10,114 nucleotides of DNA from an uncultured Eubacteriales bacterium (GCA_900544965.1 UQXE01000050.1:1-10114), one strand, 5' to 3'. Positions 1-6,557 are shown, numbered from the stretch's first letter. Numbers and translations are program-made. The notes: generated by a model from the letters alone, not told the origin.

Positions 1-42
1 GGTTCTAAGCCGCCGGAGGCACAGCCGGCGTGTACGGCCAAA
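1..42 (+). repeat. Dispersed repeat module A, copy 1
   Basis: This 42-bp stretch recurs at 140-181 with a single base difference (G30 versus A169), and in part at 6378-6415. It can fold into a hairpin: CGCCGG (11-16) pairs with CCGGCG (25-30) around an 8-nt loop. It begins with GGTTCTAAGCCGCC, which is the invariant part of all three copies, and ends TGTACGGCCAAA. It lies beyond the 3' end of gyrA, so a gyrA transcript would carry its complement. Whether it is a REP-like DNA element or an RNA element cannot be told from the sequence. It starts at base 1, so it may extend outside the window. Confidence 0.85.
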
Positions 43-50
43 ATTACACC

Positions 51-139
51 TTGCGGATGCGTGAGCGGTGAGCTTAACGCATCCGGAGAAACTCACAAAA
101 CGGAGCAATCCGTTTTGTGAACCGCCTATGGCGGTAATA
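51..139 (+). repeat. Dispersed structured repeat module B, copy 1 (three consecutive hairpins)
   Basis: Three perfect stem-loops stand in series. The first pairs GGATGCGT (55-62) with ACGCATCC (77-84), 8 bp. The second is a 12-bp stem at 93-104/109-120 closed by GCAA, a GNRA-type tetraloop if the plus strand is transcribed. The third pairs ACCGCC (121-126) with GGCGGT (130-135) and directly abuts the second. The module lies between two copies of module A. An inverted, degraded copy lies at 6291-6377, sharing an exact 27-bp run (54-80 here, 6348-6374 there). On the minus strand it would form the far 3' end of gyrA mRNA, where such hairpins could stabilise the message or end transcription. No clear U-tract follows, so I do not call it an intrinsic terminator. 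Confidence 0.85.
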
Positions 140-181
140 GGTTCTAAGCCGCCGGAGGCACAGCCGGCATGTACGGCCAAA
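140..181 (+). repeat. Dispersed repeat module A, copy 2
   Basis: This is nearly identical to 1-42 (41 of 42 bases) and in the same orientation, 139 bp downstream. The one change (A169) removes the outermost pair of the hairpin but leaves five G-C pairs. It ends only four bases before the gyrA stop codon (186-188), so the element sits directly in the gyrA 3' untranslated region. Confidence 0.85.
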
Positions 182-185
182 GGTG

Positions 186-2651
186 TTATTCTTCCGCTTC
201 CGGTTCGGCTTCGACGTCGTCCTCGGCCTTAGCCACCAGCGCCACGCTGGCCACGCGGGTGCCCTCGTCCACGCGCATCAGCTTTACGCCCTGGGCATAG
301 CGGGATATAACGCTTATATTCTCAATGCCAGTGCGTATCACCGTGCCGTCGTCGCGTATCAGCATAAGGTCCTCGTCGCCCACGCACAGCCGCATGGACC
401 TCAAAGGCCCTGTCTTGTCGGTGATATTTATGCCGATTAACCCCTTGCCGCCGCGGCGCTGCACGCGGAACGCGGCCTCGTCGGTGCGCTTGCCGATCCC
501 GTTTTCCGTAATGAACAGCACGTAACCGCCTGGGACGACCTTGGCGGCGTCTATCACAGCGTCGCCTTCGTCAAGGACGATGGATCTAACCCCGGTGGCC
601 GTGCGTCCCATAGCCCGAACGTCGCTTTCATGAAAACGTATGCATTTGCCGTCCTTTGTGGCAAGCATTATATCCTCGTTGCCGTCGGTCATCATCACGC
701 TTATCAGCTCGTCGCCCTCGGGCAGGTTCTGCGCGATAATGCCGCCCTTTCTTATATTGTCAAACTCGCCCATGGCCGTTTTTTTGATTACCCCGTTTTG
801 AGTGGCCATGATCAGGTATTCGCCCTCAACCTCGGGCGTGACAGGGAATACGGCGGTAACCTTTTCCCCGCCCTGGAGCTGGAGCAGGTTGACTATGGCG
901 GTTCCCTTTGCCGTTCTCGACGCCTCGGGGATGCCGTAGCACTTCATGCGGAAAGCCCTGCCCTTATTGGTAAAAAACATTATATTGGAGTGTGTGGAAG
1001 TAACAAATATGCGCTCTACAAAATCCTCCTCGCGCGTCGCCTGTCCGGCTATACCGCGCCCGCCCCTGCGCTGGCTGCGGTAGGTGTCCGAAGCGATGCG
1101 CTTGATATAGCCCAGGTGAGTGAGGGTTATTACCATCTCCTCCTCCTGGATTATATCGTCCAGGTCAATGTCGTCCAACAGCTCGGTTATCTCGGTGCGC
1201 CGCGGATCGGCGAATTTATTGCGTATTTCGGTTACCTCGCCGCGGATTATGCCCAAAAGCTTGTTCTCGTGTGCAAGTATGGATTCAAGGTGTTCCACCA
1301 AAGCGCACAGGTCCTTATGCTCGTTCATGAGCTTCTCGCGCTCAAGGCCGGTAAGCCGCTGCAGGCGCATGTCAAGTATTGCCTGGGCCTGCCTTTCCGA
1401 GAGGTTGAAGCGCTGAATCAGGCGTTCCTTGGCCGCTGCTCCATTTGGCGACGTCTTTATAAGCTCCACGACCTCGTCGATATTGTCAAGGGCGATGATG
1501 AGCCCGTTTATGATATGCAGCCTCTCTCGCGTCTTTTCAAGGTCAAAATGCGTACGCCTGGTTACTACGGACTTTTGGAACTCCAGGTAATGATACAGCA
1601 TCTCCCTAAGATTAAGCACCTTTGGCTCGCCGTCGACGAGCGCCAGCATGATCACGCCGAAGGTGTCCTGCATCGACGTGTGCTTATAGAGCTGGTTGAG
1701 CACCACGTTGGCGTTTACGTCGCGCTTAAGCTCGATCACTATCCGCATTCCTTCGCGGTCGGTTTCGTCGCGCAGGTCGCTGATGCCCTCGATCTTTTTG
1801 TCGTGCACAAGCTCGGCTATGCGCTCGACAAGCCGCGCCTTGTTCACCTGATATGGTATTTCGGTTACGATAATGCGCGCGTGGCTGGGCTTGTACTGCT
1901 CGATCTCCGCCCTTGCGCGTACGACTATCCGGCCGCGTCCGGTCCTGTAGGCCTGCTTTATGCCGCCGGAACCCATTATAACGCCGCCTGTGGGGAAATC
2001 CGGGCCGCTGATATACGCCATAAGCTCCTCAACGGTTATCTCGGGATTGTCTATCATGGCGCAGAGGGCGTCGATGGTTTCGCCCATGTTATGCGGGGGT
2101 ATATTGGTCGCCATGCCTACGGCGATTCCGCCGGACCCGTTTACAAGCAGGTTGGGAAAGCGGCAGGGCAGCGTCAATGGCTGGGTTTCCGTTTCGTCGA
2201 AGTTGGGGCCAAAATCAACGGTGTTCTTTTCAATGTCCCGAAGCATTTCGGAGGTGATCTTGGCCATGCGCGCCTCGGTATAACGCATGGCGGCCGCTCC
2301 GTCGCCGTCTATGGAGCCGAAGTTGCCGTGCCCCTCCACAAGCATGTAGCGCATGGAAAACGGCTGGGCCAGCCGCACAAGCGCGTCGTATACGGCGGTG
2401 TCGCCGTGGGGGTGGTATTTGCCCAGCACGTCGCCCACTATGCGCGCGCATTTTCTGAACGGCTTGTCGGGCTGAAGGCCAAGCTCGTCCATCGAGTACA
2501 GTATGCGCCTGTGGACGGGCTTGAGGCCGTCGCGCACATCGGGGAGCGCGCGGTTGATTATTACGGCCATGGAGTACGAAATGAAGGATTTTTTCATCTC
2601 GTCCACTATGTTTACGGGCAATATCCGTGAATCATTGGGTGTATCGCTCAT
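186..2651 (-). CDS. gyrA: DNA gyrase subunit A
   Basis: This is the breakage-reunion subunit of DNA gyrase (A2B2), which introduces negative supercoils using ATP hydrolysed by GyrB. The 821-aa protein has full family length. The N-terminal winged-helix region contains HPHGDTAVYD (80-89) and the catalytic tyrosine Y124 in AMRYTEARM. Thr85 stands at the position of E. coli Ser83, and Asp89 at that of Asp87, so the quinolone-determining region looks like a natural Thr/Asp type. The GyrA box needed for DNA wrapping, QRRGGRG, is at 527-533 at the start of the C-terminal beta-pinwheel. A second match, QRRGGKG, lies at 731-737. An acidic tail ends the protein. The ATG at 2651 follows GCGAGG with 5-nt spacing. 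It is the last gene of the recF-gyrB-small ORF-gyrA cluster. Confidence 0.98.
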   Translation of the reverse strand: MSDTPNDSRILPVNIVDEMKKSFISYSMAVIINRALPDVRDGLKPVHRRILYSMDELGLQPDKPFRKCARIVGDVLGKYHPHGDTAVYDALVRLAQPFSMRYMLVEGHGNFGSIDGDGAAAMRYTEARMAKITSEMLRDIEKNTVDFGPNFDETETQPLTLPCRFPNLLVNGSGGIAVGMATNIPPHNMGETIDALCAMIDNPEITVEELMAYISGPDFPTGGVIMGSGGIKQAYRTGRGRIVVRARAEIEQYKPSHARIIVTEIPYQVNKARLVERIAELVHDKKIEGISDLRDETDREGMRIVIELKRDVNANVVLNQLYKHTSMQDTFGVIMLALVDGEPKVLNLREMLYHYLEFQKSVVTRRTHFDLEKTRERLHIINGLIIALDNIDEVVELIKTSPNGAAAKERLIQRFNLSERQAQAILDMRLQRLTGLEREKLMNEHKDLCALVEHLESILAHENKLLGIIRGEVTEIRNKFADPRRTEITELLDDIDLDDIIQEEEMVITLTHLGYIKRIASDTYRSQRRGGRGIAGQATREEDFVERIFVTSTHSNIMFFTNKGRAFRMKCYGIPEASRTAKGTAIVNLLQLQGGEKVTAVFPVTPEVEGEYLIMATQNGVIKKTAMGEFDNIRKGGIIAQNLPEGDELISVMMTDGNEDIMLATKDGKCIRFHESDVRAMGRTATGVRSIVLDEGDAVIDAAKVVPGGYVLFITENGIGKRTDEAAFRVQRRGGKGLIGINITDKTGPLRSMRLCVGDEDLMLIRDDGTVIRTGIENISVISRYAQGVKLMRVDEGTRVASVALVAKAEDDVEAEPEAEE

Positions 2652-2745
2652 GAAAACCTCGCTTTTAAGGTAATTTTATATTGCGTCATGGATTTGCGGA
2701 CACCGTCATAAATAACCGCGCCCGCGCGTTTTTGCCCTGTACTTT

Positions 2746-2952
2746 TTATTCGTACCAGCTGATTTCTCCGCTGTCTTCCATTGCTACGCGAAGATGCCTA
2801 AGCCCGCACATGCTCAGCTTACCGTCGGCTCTGGCGACTATGGCCGAGCCGCTGGCTCCGTCGAATACAAACTGTAAGACATGCACCGTTTCCGGCTGCT
2901 CGTACGTATCCCTGGGCCTTTTTTTATACAGTGCCTTGCAGATATAATTCAT
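2746..2952 (-). CDS. Unrecognised 68-aa protein encoded between gyrB and gyrA
   Basis: I do not recognise the family. The reading frame lies in the gyrB-gyrA gap on the same strand, with a strong Shine-Dalgarno GGGAGG (2967-2962) nine bases before the ATG, which supports real translation. The product has a basic N-terminus (KALYKKRPRD, 6-15), then what looks like a compact beta-rich stretch (HVLQFVFDG 24-32, SAIVARADGKLSM 36-48) ending in an acidic EISWYE tail. It has two cysteines (C5, C49) and no signal peptide or membrane segment. Sixty-one bases separate it from gyrB and 94 from gyrA. It is not DUF370/RemB by sequence, although that small protein is often encoded near recF and gyrB in Firmicutes. 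A role linked to gyrase is only a guess from position. Confidence 0.72.
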   Translation of the reverse strand: MNYICKALYKKRPRDTYEQPETVHVLQFVFDGASGSAIVARADGKLSMCGLRHLRVAMEDSGEISWYE

Positions 2953-2961
2953 TTTAATAAA

Positions 2962-2967
2962 CCTCCC
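2962..2967 (-). promoter_or_regulatory. Ribosome binding site of the 68-aa gene
   Basis: GGGAGG on the minus strand lies 9 nt before the ATG at 2952-2950. It is the main evidence that this small frame is a gene. A 12-bp palindrome ends on its first base, so a structure there could affect access to the site. Confidence 0.7.
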
Positions 2968-2978
2968 AATAATTATTG
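2967..2978. promoter_or_regulatory. 12-bp AT-rich perfect palindrome upstream of the 68-aa gene
   Basis: CAATAATTATTG is its own reverse complement. It touches the Shine-Dalgarno site of the 68-aa gene. It could be a small operator, or chance in an AT-rich spacer. No promoter with a good -35/-10 pair is visible around it. Confidence 0.35.
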
Positions 2979-2995
2979 TTATGTGTAAATCGTTG

Positions 2996-3013
2996 ACTGT
3001 ACCGGTATACAGT
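2996..3013. promoter_or_regulatory. Inverted repeat abutting the gyrB stop codon
   Basis: ACTGTA (2996-3001) and TACAGT (3008-3013) are a perfect 6-bp inverted repeat around a 6-nt centre. It begins at the base next to the gyrB stop codon (3014-3016). There is no U-tract, so it is not a standard terminator. It may be a processing hairpin or protein site between gyrB and the small gene. Confidence 0.4.
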
Positions 3014-4948
3014 CTATACGTCCAGATCGGCCACCAGCTTGGAATTCATCTCTATGAACTCGCGCCTTGGCTCCACCTTGTCGCCCATGAGCACGGTAAA
3101 TATGGCGTCCGCCATCATGGCGTCCTCAAGCTCCACGCGCATCATTATGCGCGTCTCGGGATCCATGGTGGTATCCCAGAGCTGTTCGGCGTTCATCTCG
3201 CCCAGGCCCTTATAGCGCTGGATCACGGGCTTTGGCTCGCGCCCTATCTCATTGAGCAGCGCCTCCAGCTCCTCGTCCGAGTACACGTAGCGCTGCAGCT
3301 TTCCCTTTGTCACCTTATAAAGCGGCGGCTGGGCGATGTAAACGTATCCGTGTTCGACCATGGGCCGCATATGCCTGTAGAAAAAGGTGAGCAGCAGCGT
3401 ACGGATATGGCTGCCGTCCACGTCCGCGTCCGTCATGCATATGATCTTGTGGTACCTGAGCTTTGTCTCGTCAAATTCCTCGCCCATGCCCGCTCCAAAC
3501 GCCGTAATCATGGCCTTTATCTCGGCGTTTCCCAGCATCTTGTCAAGCCGCGTCTTTTCAACGTTTAATATCTTGCCCCTAAGCGGCAGTATCGCCTGAA
3601 ACCGCCTGTCCCTGCCAAGCTTCGCGCTGCCGCCGGCCGAATTTCCTTCAACAATGAACAGTTCGCACAGGGCCGGGTCCTTTTCCTGGCAGTCGGCCAG
3701 CTTGCCTGGAAGGGCGGTTGAATCGAGCACGGTCTTCCTTCTCGCAAGCTCCCGTGCCTTTCGCGCCGCGTCGCGCGCGCGCGACGCGGTTATGCATTTA
3801 TCGATAACCGTGCGTGCCATCTGGGGATTTTCCTCAAGATATACAGAAAGTCCGCCGCCCACGGCCGAATCCACGAGCGGACGTACGTAAGCGTTGCCAA
3901 GCTTCGCCTTTGTCTGCCCCTCAAACTGGGGTTCCGTAAGCTTTACGCTGATTATCGCGGTAAGCCCCTCGCGCACGTCCTCGCCGGACAGGTTGGGGTC
4001 GCTTGGCTTGAGCAGGCCGTATTTTCTGGCATAGTCGTTCATAACCCTGGTTAGCGCGGACTTGAATCCCACAAGATGGCTTCCGCCCTCGATGGTTGGT
4101 ATGTTGTTTGCAAAGGTAAATATGTTTTCGCTGTAACCATCGTTATACTGCATGGTTATCTCGATGGAAGCGTTCTGTTCCCCGCCTTCCTCCTCCTTTT
4201 TTGTTTCAAAATAGATGGGAGGGCGGTGAAGCACCTCTTTATTGATGTTGAGGTATTCGACGAACGACACGATGCCGCCCTCATAGCAGAACCGTTCGGA
4301 TCTTTCCATTCCCTCGCGCTCGTCTGTCACGGTTATGGACACGCCCTTATTCAAAAAGGCCAGCTCGCGCATCCTCGCCGCAATGGTTTCATAGTTGTAG
4401 TCTACCGAGTCGAATATCTCTGAGTCGGCAAGATACGTCTGCTTGGTTCCCGTAACGCTGGCCGGGCAGTCGCCGGTTATTGAAACCGGCGCCAGCGGGT
4501 CGCCGCGCCTGTAGCTCTGGCTGTAAACGTGGCCGTTCCTGCGCACCTCCACGGTAAGCCATTCGGACAGCGCGTTGACCACGCTCATGCCCACCCCGTG
4601 AAGGCCGCCCGACACCTTGTAGCCGCTTCCGCCGAACTTGCCTCCGGCGTGCAGCACGGTCATGGCTACCTCAAGCGCGCTTTTTCCCATCTTTTCGTGA
4701 TAGTCCACGGGTATGCCGCGCCCGTTGTCCTCAACCGATACCGAGCTGTCGGGATGAATTGTTATCAATATGTCGCTGCAAAAGCCGCCCATGGCCTCGT
4801 CGATGGAGTTATCCACCAGCTCGGCAATGAGGTGGTGAAGGCCCCTTTGATCGGTAGAGCCAATATACATGCCCGGCCTGCGGCGAACCGCCTCCAACCC
4901 TTCAAGCACCTGTATTTGGGAAGCGTCGTAGCTCTGTGTTTCGTTCAT
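3014..4948 (-). CDS. gyrB: DNA gyrase subunit B
   Basis: This is the ATPase subunit of DNA gyrase. At 644 aa it is the short form usual in Gram-positives, lacking the insert of the enterobacterial protein. GHKL ATPase motifs are ELVDNSIDEA (43-52), DNGRGIPV (74-81) and the glycine-rich lid with GGKFGGSGYK (102-111) and GGLHGVG (114-120). The TOPRIM domain has E434 in VEGNSAGG and the DADVDG acidic cluster (D507, D509, D511). The C-terminus has QRYKGLGEMN (577-586), typical of type IIA topoisomerases. Asn436 is unusual: the aligned E. coli residue is Asp426. The ATG is preceded by AAGAGGAAGG with a spacing of 6 nt. recF ends 30 bp upstream, consistent with co-transcription. Confidence 0.98.
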   Translation of the reverse strand: MNETQSYDASQIQVLEGLEAVRRRPGMYIGSTDQRGLHHLIAELVDNSIDEAMGGFCSDILITIHPDSSVSVEDNGRGIPVDYHEKMGKSALEVAMTVLHAGGKFGGSGYKVSGGLHGVGMSVVNALSEWLTVEVRRNGHVYSQSYRRGDPLAPVSITGDCPASVTGTKQTYLADSEIFDSVDYNYETIAARMRELAFLNKGVSITVTDEREGMERSERFCYEGGIVSFVEYLNINKEVLHRPPIYFETKKEEEGGEQNASIEITMQYNDGYSENIFTFANNIPTIEGGSHLVGFKSALTRVMNDYARKYGLLKPSDPNLSGEDVREGLTAIISVKLTEPQFEGQTKAKLGNAYVRPLVDSAVGGGLSVYLEENPQMARTVIDKCITASRARDAARKARELARRKTVLDSTALPGKLADCQEKDPALCELFIVEGNSAGGSAKLGRDRRFQAILPLRGKILNVEKTRLDKMLGNAEIKAMITAFGAGMGEEFDETKLRYHKIICMTDADVDGSHIRTLLLTFFYRHMRPMVEHGYVYIAQPPLYKVTKGKLQRYVYSDEELEALLNEIGREPKPVIQRYKGLGEMNAEQLWDTTMDPETRIMMRVELEDAMMADAIFTVLMGDKVEPRREFIEMNSKLVADLDV

Positions 4949-4978
4949 GATATACCTTCCTCTTATAAAAATGGGTTG

Positions 4979-6100
4979 TTATAAATCCGATTTGCCCGCT
5001 GGCATGGCCGTATCAGCCCCGCGCTGCCTGATTGACCCGCGCAGGCAGTCATAGGCGGCAAAGCGCTTGCCCTCAAGCCCCTCCAGGGAGGTGCAGGTCA
5101 GCAGGCACTGGCAGCCCTCGGCCGCGTCCAAAAGCGCGCGCCTGCGCCCTGAGTCGAGCTCTGAAAACACGTCGTCTAAAAGCAGCACCGGCGGCTCGCC
5201 CCTGGCGCTTAGCGCAACGGCTATCTCGCTTAGCTTCATCGAAAGCGCCGCCGTGCGCTGCTGGCCCTGGGAGCCGAAGCACCGCGCGTCCGTTTCATCG
5301 ACTATCACCGCGATGTCGTCGCGGTGCGGCCCAACGCCCGTAAAGCCCCTGCGCGCGTCCTCGCAAGCGCCCGCCTTCAGAGCGCCGCGTATCGCCTGCT
5401 CAGCGTCCGGATCAGGTTTAACCGACGGCACATACTCAAGCCTCAGCCGCTCGCCGCCCGATATTACCGAGTGAATACGGGCCGCCTCGCCGGACAGGCC
5501 CTCCATAAACCGCGCCCGCCGCTCCATTATATCCGCGCCCAGAGCGGCAAGCTGAACATCCCACATCAGCAGCCGGTCCATATCCAGACTGAGCTTTCTG
5601 TCCTTTAAAAGCGCGTTTCGCTGCTTGAGCGCGGCGTTGTACTGCTGAAGGCTGAAAAAATACGCGGGATACAGCTGGCTAAGCGCCATGTCTATAAACC
5701 GGCGCCTTTCGGCGGGCGGACCTTTCACTATGTTCAGGGTCTCCGGAGCGAACATCACGGAATTAAGCGTGCCCATCAGATCGCCCGCGCGCCTGAGCTG
5801 GCTGCCGTTGACAAACAGGCGCCTGGGTCCGTCCGAGGGGTTTTTGACCTCTATTCGGGACGTTCCCGCCCCGCTTTTCAGGTCAACCCCTATATAAAAC
5901 GCGGGGGCGCCGTGCCTGATCAGCCGTCCGTCGCTCGCCGTGCGGTGGGAGCGGGCAAAGGTGCAAAAGAACACCGCTTCCAGCAAGTTGGTCTTTCCCT
6001 GGGCGTTTTCCCCTGTAATTACGTTAAGCCCGGGCGACAGCTCGATGGATTCAGACTCATAGTTTCTGAAATTGGATAGTTTCAGCCGAGTGATATTCAA
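4979..6100 (-). CDS. recF: DNA replication and repair protein RecF
   Basis: RecF is an SMC-like ABC ATPase that binds gapped DNA and helps load RecA at stalled forks. The 373-aa product starts MNITRLKLSNFRNYES, the usual RecF opening. Walker A is GENAQGKTN (30-38), an ABC signature-like SQGQQR lies at 277-282, and Walker B with the D-loop is VLLLDDVFSELD (305-316). I chose the TTG at 6100. The frame extends upstream to a TTG at 6154, but those codons coincide with the -35 and -10 of the promoter, so mRNA should begin near 6119. A weak site, TAAGG, lies about 9 nt before the TTG. A TTG start with a weak ribosome site suggests modest translation. It is the first gene of the recF-gyrB-gyrA cluster and is not adjacent to dnaN here. 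Confidence 0.95.
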   Translation of the reverse strand: MNITRLKLSNFRNYESESIELSPGLNVITGENAQGKTNLLEAVFFCTFARSHRTASDGRLIRHGAPAFYIGVDLKSGAGTSRIEVKNPSDGPRRLFVNGSQLRRAGDLMGTLNSVMFAPETLNIVKGPPAERRRFIDMALSQLYPAYFFSLQQYNAALKQRNALLKDRKLSLDMDRLLMWDVQLAALGADIMERRARFMEGLSGEAARIHSVISGGERLRLEYVPSVKPDPDAEQAIRGALKAGACEDARRGFTGVGPHRDDIAVIVDETDARCFGSQGQQRTAALSMKLSEIAVALSARGEPPVLLLDDVFSELDSGRRRALLDAAEGCQCLLTCTSLEGLEGKRFAAYDCLRGSIRQRGADTAMPAGKSDL

Positions 6101-6125
6101 TACGGTCAGCCTTACTGTTTTTTTT

Positions 6126-6154
6126 ATTATAGCATAACCTGCTGTAAAATTCAA
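6126..6154 (-). promoter_or_regulatory. Near-consensus sigma-A-type promoter of the recF-gyrB-gyrA operon
   Basis: Read on the minus strand, TTGAAT (6154-6149) is followed by a 17-bp spacer and TATAAT (6131-6126). TG one base upstream of the -10 makes it an extended -10 promoter. The expected transcription start is near 6119, giving a leader of about 18 nt before the recF TTG. Confidence 0.8.
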
Positions 6155-6290
6155 GCAACATAATATTATAATGAAAGGTACGTTGATTTTGAGCCCAGCA
6201 TCAGGAATTAAGCGTCTTCAAGCGAATCCGTGCGCGGTTTATGCTGTATATTGAAGATATAACGCGGCTGCCGGGTGCGTTTCAATACCA
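6155..6290. other. Divergent intergenic DNA, left part
   Basis: The spacer between the recF promoter and the repeat at 6291 contains a second TATAAT on the minus strand (6170-6165) without a good -35, and a loose inverted pair CTTCAA/TTGAAG. I see no gene. The part next to 6291 may be a decayed continuation of the dispersed repeat. Confidence 0.4.
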
Positions 6291-6377
6291 GTTGCCGCCA
6301 TAGGCGGTTCAAAACATGGCTGCTCCGCTTTTTGAGTTTCTCCGCGCGCGTTAAGCTCACCGCTCACGCATCCGTAA
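6291..6377 (-). repeat. Dispersed structured repeat module B, copy 2 (inverted, degraded)
   Basis: This is the reverse complement of the module at 51-139, including an exact 27-bp run (6348-6374) and a 16-bp run (6295-6310). The CCGCC/GGCGG hairpin (6295-6299/6303-6307) is kept. The long middle stem is reduced to 6 outer pairs (6309-6314/6330-6335) plus a short inner pair. The 8-bp stem is broken. It lies between the two divergent promoters. Confidence 0.8.
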
Positions 6378-6415
6378 GGTTCTAAGCCGCCTGGGGGGAA
6401 AGCCCCATGTAGGCC
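6378..6415 (+). repeat. Dispersed repeat module A, copy 3 (variant hairpin)
   Basis: The first 14 bases match 1-14 exactly, and the end (TGTA then GGCC) is also kept. The middle is different in sequence but again forms a hairpin, TGGGG (6392-6396) with CCCCA (6403-6407). The register differs from that in copies 1 and 2. Relative to module B its orientation is opposite to that in the left cluster, so the two modules behave as separable units. Confidence 0.7.
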
Positions 6416-6482
6416 GTATAGTCCGGATTGCCAAAATTTCGCTATGTTAACGGTTAATTCACCGCCTTTACACACTTTTACA

Positions 6483-6511
6483 TACAAAATGAACAACGTC
6501 TATGATATAAT
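6483..6511 (+). promoter_or_regulatory. Extended -10 promoter for the yqhQ-prmC cluster
   Basis: TATAAT at 6506-6511 is preceded by TG at 6503-6504, a perfect extended -10. The -35 position with a 17-bp spacer (6483-6488, TACAAA) is poor, as tolerated by extended -10 promoters. The expected start near 6518 leaves a leader of about 40 nt. Confidence 0.7.
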
Positions 6512-6545
6512 GTGAAAAATGATATTTTGCACCATACCGGTGATT

Positions 6546-6551
6546 GAGGAG
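6546..6551 (+). promoter_or_regulatory. Ribosome binding site deciding the yqhQ start
   Basis: GAGGAG lies 3 nt before the ATG at 6555 and 6 nt before the ATG at 6558. The latter spacing is more usual. The upstream ATG at 6519 would lie at the very 5' end of the mRNA and has no such site. Confidence 0.7.
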
Positions 6552-6557
6552 ACAATG

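Noticed and set aside
93..120. Intrinsic terminator of gyrA at the 12-bp hairpin
   Set aside because: The stem is long but A/T-rich at its base, and on the gyrA strand it is followed by GTTTCTCC rather than a T-run. Partial termination is possible but not supported enough to call.
1..181. CRISPR array
   Set aside because: Only two copies of a 42-bp unit, separated by a structured 97-bp segment that itself recurs elsewhere in inverted form. There are no regular spacers or cas genes.
630..2630. A 666-codon open frame on the plus strand opposite gyrA
   Set aside because: It is antisense to a clear, full-length gyrA and is low in acidic residues, rich in His, Tyr and Val, as shadows of G+C-rich genes are. 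It has no ribosome site or family motif.
2652..2745. Separate gyrA promoter in the small gene-gyrA spacer (TATAAA near 2675)
   Set aside because: No acceptable -35 at 16-18 bp spacing and no extended -10 TG. Read-through from the recF promoter is sufficient.
6239..6496. An 85-codon minus-strand frame in the divergent region
   Set aside because: It runs through repeat modules A and B and both sides of the yqhQ promoter region. Its sequence is a translation of the repeat, with no ribosome site, and looks like a spurious repeat-derived protein.
6519..6557. Longer yqhQ start at the ATG of 6519
   Set aside because: It lies at the predicted transcription start, lacks a ribosome site, and adds 13 residues not typical of the family. 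GAGGAG before 6555/6558 fits better.
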